From positions 62,001 to 126,000 of the forward strand of contig CAVTJR010000003.1 of the NCBI GenBank assembly GCA_963735115.1: a stretch of DNA of 64,000 bases. Reading direction: 5' to 3'. Under the pieces are notes generated by a model, which saw only the letters and a program-made list of their open reading frames with translations, was not told the origin of the DNA and searched no databases. Made by a program: the position numbers and the translations under genes. This stretch comes from JAKACA01 sp963735115. GTDB lineage: Bacteria; Actinomycetota; Acidimicrobiia; Acidimicrobiales; Bog-793. Shown here piece after piece: positions 60,977 to 64,000 of this stretch (its first letter is position 1; every line of letters starts with the position of its first letter).

Positions 60977-61021
60977 CGTACTGGCGCCGGTACGTGCTCA
61001 CCGCCGCTGAGGCGGCACGGA

Positions 61022-62305
61022 CTAGTCGTCGGTGGGCAGATCGAGGCGAGCGAGCCAGAGGCCGGGGGCGTCCACCTCCGCGGGCGTCGGCAGGTTGACG
61101 GCGTCGGTCCACATCTTGGCGAGCTGCAGCTCGCCGGATCGCTCGAGGACTCCGGTGACGAACCTGGCGCCCCGGTCGATCTGGGTTTGGTCGAGCCTGA
61201 GCCCGAAAAGCGTCTCGGCCACTTTCTCGCCGTCGCCTCGGCTGACCCGCCGCCGCCGCATGGCCTCACCGATCGGTGTGGTGTTACCGATCAGGCGGTT
61301 GGCGATGATGCCTGTCACGTACTCGGCGTAACCGGAGACGGACGCCGTGACGGCGTCCAGCTGCGCCCGCACCCGCTCGAGGGCGGCATTCGCCGGCGCC
61401 GGCTGCAAGGCCGAGGGATCGCCGAGGATCTCGGCGAACGAGGCCATGTCGGTCGGATCCGCCTGCTGCAGGAGCTGGGTGAGGGCATCGGCGTCGGGCC
61501 GCACCCGCTCGGCGTGCTCGATCACGAGGCTGGCGATGCGATCCGACACCGCGGGGCGCGAGAGAATGGCGTGGTAGGCCAACTCGTGCACGCACAACCA
61601 GAGGCGGAGGTCGTCGATCGGCAGGCTCCAGTCCGCTGCCACCGCCGCCAGGTTGGCGCTCACGACGAGCAGCTCGTTGCCCGGGGCGGGTGCGAGGGGG
61701 ACGTCGTATTGGCCGAGGGCACGTTCGGCGAGATGGCCAGCGACCGAGCCGACCTGCCACGCCGTCATGGCGGGGAACATTGCCGCCGCCCACTGGCCGA
61801 GGAGGGCGCCCATCTCGTCGCCGTCGTCGACCCCCTCGCCGAAGTCAGCAGGCAACCGCTCCAGCGGGTCGAGCGGAGCGTCCGGGCCGGGGTGGCCTGC
61901 GATGCCGTCAGCTCCGGTGCCCTCGCCGCCGACGTCCGACGAAGCCAGGTCCGATGGAGCCAGCACGGCGACGAGCTGGTCGAGCACGGGGTGCCAGATT
62001 TCGAGAATGCGACGTGCCCAGTCGACTCGGCTGGCCGGCACCAGTCGCACCGAACCCGTCCCCAAGGAGATCGGCATGCCCGTCACCTCGGCGACGTGCA
62101 GCTCGGCGATCGTGCTCAGCTCTTCGAAACGGATGCGCTCGATCGGGTCCGGGTTGGCGTCCGGCTCACCACCCGAGGCGATCTGGCTGGCGAGTTGGTA
62201 GGCGAGCTGCCACTGGAGCCCCGGGCCTGTCGGCATCATCCGGACGAGATCGCCGAGCATGCTGCGCAAGAAATCACCGCCACCGAAGAACGGCGAATCG
62301 CTCAC
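61022..62305 (-). CDS. DUF2342-like protein (putative zinc metalloprotease family) with altered motif
   Basis: 427 residues. The pattern fits the actinobacterial DUF2342 / F420-associated putative hydrolase family: AWQVGSVAGHLAERALGQYD, LLVVSANLAAVAADWSLPID and LWLCVHELAYHAIL. Family members usually carry HExxH here; this protein has His240-Glu241-Leu-Ala-Tyr244-His245, so the second His is Tyr with a His one place later. Residues about 120-165 are a Gly/Asp-rich insert. Family assignment is from memory of motifs; activity is doubtful. Confidence 0.75.
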   Translation of the reverse strand: MSDSPFFGGGDFLRSMLGDLVRMMPTGPGLQWQLAYQLASQIASGGEPDANPDPIERIRFEELSTIAELHVAEVTGMPISLGTGSVRLVPASRVDWARRILEIWHPVLDQLVAVLAPSDLASSDVGGEGTGADGIAGHPGPDAPLDPLERLPADFGEGVDDGDEMGALLGQWAAAMFPAMTAWQVGSVAGHLAERALGQYDVPLAPAPGNELLVVSANLAAVAADWSLPIDDLRLWLCVHELAYHAILSRPAVSDRIASLVIEHAERVRPDADALTQLLQQADPTDMASFAEILGDPSALQPAPANAALERVRAQLDAVTASVSGYAEYVTGIIANRLIGNTTPIGEAMRRRRVSRGDGEKVAETLFGLRLDQTQIDRGARFVTGVLERSGELQLAKMWTDAVNLPTPAEVDAPGLWLARLDLPTDD

Positions 62306-62332
62306 CTGGGTGATGCTACGGGTTCGAGGCGG

Positions 62333-63589
62333 TCAGGCTGCCGGCTGCAGGAGAGCGTCGATTGTGCGGATCGACTTCCCACGTTCCACCGTCAAGGCGA
62401 CGTCGGTACGCGGGGGCATGACGTAGAGAGCTTCCTGCAGTGCCTGCATGGAGTCGATCGCCAGTCCGTTCACGGCCTCGATGACGTCGCCGGGGCGCAG
62501 GCCGGCGGAGGCGGCTGAGGTCCCGCGGCCGACGGCAACGACTTCCACCCCGGCTGGCAGGCCGGCCTGCCCTCTCGGGCCCGTCACCTCGGAGGTGGCG
62601 TGCCGTGTGAGGTGGACGGAACCGACGCTGGACCGTCCCTCGATACCGAGCCATCCGTGTATCACCCGGCCATGGCTGATGATCTGCTCGCCAACCTGCT
62701 CAGCGAGCAGACCGGGAATCACCAGCACCTCGTTGCCTGTGCAGGCGGTGACGATGCCGAGCACGTCCGCCTGGCCGTTCACGAGGACCGTCCCGAGCGG
62801 GGCGCCGCTGAGACGGGGCATCTGCAGGCGAAGCATGTCGAGCAGCTGATAGGTGCCGTCTGTCGCGACGGCGACCGACGAGCTGACCGACGCCATCGAG
62901 AACACGGACGCTTCAAGGCTGTCCCTTGAGAGCTCTGCCCACTCGACCGCCAGCCAGTCTCCCGAGTGCAGGGGCGTGTCGGTCGCAGAGGCGAGGGGCC
63001 TGAAGACCCCGCTGCCGGTGCTGATCACGGCCAGCTGCGTAGCCGAGTCGGTGCCGACGAGGCGGGCTGCGTAGACGGCGCCGTCGGCGGCTGTCACGGT
63101 GATGGCCGAGGCGCCGCGGATGAGTGGCAGCGGCACGAGGATCTTGCCGTCGGCCGTCAGGACCACGCCGTTGCCGTTGACGGTGCCTCCTTGCTTGCTG
63201 ACCTCGACCACGGTGAGGCCGGCTTGCACTCTCCGCTCGAGGTAGGAGAACCCCGGCGTCACCTCGGGTTGCAGGAGGGTGGTGGTGGCGATGGCGAGGC
63301 GCGAGCTCGGGGAAGGCGATCGCCCGAGCCAGACGGTGAGGTGCGTCCCGACGAGAACGACACCGGTGGCGAGCACGGCACCTACGAGCCCTGCCGACCA
63401 GGCACCCGCCCGGGTGGGTGTGCGGGAGAGCCAACGCTCCCGTGCGGCCGATACCTCGGCCGCGATGGGCGCGCTCGACTGCCAGCTGATCTCGGACGGA
63501 TGCCGCCAAACGCGATCCTCCGGCGGTAGCAGTCGGCTTGGCTCGTCATCGTCGAAGCTCTCATCGAACTCGTGAAAAGCTTCGGCCAC
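62333..63589 (-). CDS. Degenerate HtrA-like protein with PDZ domain
   Basis: 418 residues from GTG 63589, chosen because TATCCT lies eight bases upstream. An acidic cytoplasmic head (FHEFDESFDDDEPSRLLPPE) is followed by one membrane helix (GLVGAVLATGVVLVGTHLTV) and a trypsin-like fold. The triad is lost: VLTADGKILVPL replaces the LTNNHV His segment, DSATQLAVI has Gln where active enzymes have Asp, and only a Ser remains in LSGAPLGTVL. The PDZ domain (GVEVVAVGRGTSAASAGLRP, GDVIEAVNGLAIDSMQ) is intact. Probably a pseudoprotease or sensor. Confidence 0.83.
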   Translation of the reverse strand: MAEAFHEFDESFDDDEPSRLLPPEDRVWRHPSEISWQSSAPIAAEVSAARERWLSRTPTRAGAWSAGLVGAVLATGVVLVGTHLTVWLGRSPSPSSRLAIATTTLLQPEVTPGFSYLERRVQAGLTVVEVSKQGGTVNGNGVVLTADGKILVPLPLIRGASAITVTAADGAVYAARLVGTDSATQLAVISTGSGVFRPLASATDTPLHSGDWLAVEWAELSRDSLEASVFSMASVSSSVAVATDGTYQLLDMLRLQMPRLSGAPLGTVLVNGQADVLGIVTACTGNEVLVIPGLLAEQVGEQIISHGRVIHGWLGIEGRSSVGSVHLTRHATSEVTGPRGQAGLPAGVEVVAVGRGTSAASAGLRPGDVIEAVNGLAIDSMQALQEALYVMPPRTDVALTVERGKSIRTIDALLQPAA

Positions 63590-63597
63590 GGCCCACG

Positions 63598-63603
63598 AGG
63601 ATA
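63598..63603 (-). promoter_or_regulatory. -10 box TATCCT before the degenerate HtrA gene
   Basis: Minus strand, eight bases before GTG 63589; supports this start over ATG 63685, which would overlap the divergent moaE promoter. Confidence 0.4.
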
Positions 63604-63675
63604 CAAAGGCATGACCTCCAGGTGTGCGCGGTCTGGCGAAACGCACCGGCGTACGCGTCCCTCCCGACCGCTGCG

Positions 63676-63681
63676 TACCAT
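63676..63681 (+). promoter_or_regulatory. -10 box TACCAT before moaE
   Basis: Six bases before ATG 63688 in the divergent region, with no ribosome binding site. Confidence 0.4.
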
Positions 63682-63687
63682 GCATCT

Positions 63688-64000
63688 ATGACCGAGCCAG
63701 CCCCCATCGACCCGCCGGAGGGAGACGACTGGCTCGTCCTCAGCGACGAAGTCCTCTCGAGAGCGACGGCGCTCGAATGGGTGGAGGGGGAGCGCTGGGG
63801 AGGCGTGGTGGGTTTCTTTGGGGTGGTGCGCGATCACGCCGAAGGGCGCACCGGCGTAGTGGCCGTCGACTACGAGGCCTACGACGAGCAGGTGTTGCCG
63901 CGCCTGTCGGAGCTGGCCGCCGCCGCCCGTTCGCGGGTGCCCGACCTCGGCCGCATCGTCCTGTGGCACCGCACCGGGCATCTCGCCGTCGGGGAGACCT
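63688..64000 (+). CDS. moaE: Molybdopterin synthase catalytic subunit (partial)
   Basis: 104 codons before the window ends. GGVVGFFGVVRDHAEGRTGV, VDYEAYDEQVLPRLSELAAA and RIVLWHRTGHLAVGET follow the MoaE pattern, in which the large subunit inserts sulfur from thiocarboxylated MoaD into precursor Z. The catalytic Lys region lies beyond the window. It is the only molybdenum-cofactor gene seen here. Confidence 0.88.
   Translation, partial: MTEPAPIDPPEGDDWLVLSDEVLSRATALEWVEGERWGGVVGFFGVVRDHAEGRTGVVAVDYEAYDEQVLPRLSELAAAARSRVPDLGRIVLWHRTGHLAVGET

Noticed and set aside
61187..62518. 443-residue plus-strand open frame opposite the DUF2342-like gene
   Set aside because: It spans the gap and part of the next minus-strand gene and has no motif; both minus-strand genes are supported by domain patterns.

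Overview
This 64 kb window is a stretch of GC-rich actinobacterial chromosome. Supporting evidence: two WhiB-family Fe-S regulators, which are specific to Actinobacteria; a GuaB3-type protein; an Sdh1-like succinate dehydrogenase; many GTG starts; and TANNNT -10 boxes placed directly before start codons. A membrane protein with GWW-x-ASDG-x-WY motifs makes me lean towards Acidimicrobiia, but that is inference. I see no insertion sequences, prophage, CRISPR array, rRNA or tRNA. No gene-free stretch exceeds about 300 bases; the longest are about 150-215 bases (map-infA, truA-rplM, after groEL, before the sugar transferase gene, before whiB).

Layout. 1-15440: ribosomal protein superoperon from the end of rpsS to rpsI, with secY, adk, map, infA, rpoA and truA embedded and mostly joined by overlapping stop/start codons. 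15452-25306: cell-wall precursor, metabolite-repair and t6A genes (glmM, glmS, acpS, nnr, alr, udg, tsaE, tsaB, rimI, tsaD). 25322-27396: groES-groEL with a CIRCE operator in front and a strong terminator behind. 27510-31883: CoA-type Nudix hydrolase, guaB3 and a PcrA/UvrD helicase. 31893-38662: a GT-C-like membrane protein on the minus strand, then a B12-binding mutase subunit, sucC, sucD, ilvA and a divergent glyA. 38678-47143: an acidimicrobial-type membrane protein, the purine/one-carbon set purN-purH-folD-metF, then icd and mdh. 47241-50510: nucleotide-sugar dehydrogenase and polyprenyl-phosphate sugar transferase, probably for surface glycan synthesis. 50578-54522: SCP2-like gene and sdhB-sdhA-membrane anchor on the minus strand. 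54649-58250: divergent AAA+ ATPase / VWA protein pair. 58384-64000: two whiB genes, an HtrA-type protease, an unknown small protein, a DUF2342-like metalloprotease with an altered zinc motif, a degenerate HtrA-PDZ protein and the start of moaE.

The genes fit together as housekeeping: translation, secretion, wall precursors, TCA cycle (icd, sucCD, sdh, mdh) with a propionate/methylmalonyl-CoA entry point, and folate/purine synthesis. Three core genes (rpoA, glmS, mdh) carry single-base frameshifts, two of them clearly at homopolymers, so the sequence probably has indel errors.

I did not find a clear new multi-gene system. The best leads are the CTG-started infA behind a structured leader, about 15 candidate leaderless promoters, the pairing of an intact PDZ-less HtrA with a degenerate PDZ-bearing one, the broken HExxH motif, the tandem-repeat tail of adenylate kinase, and candidate operators before the sugar transferase and whiB genes.
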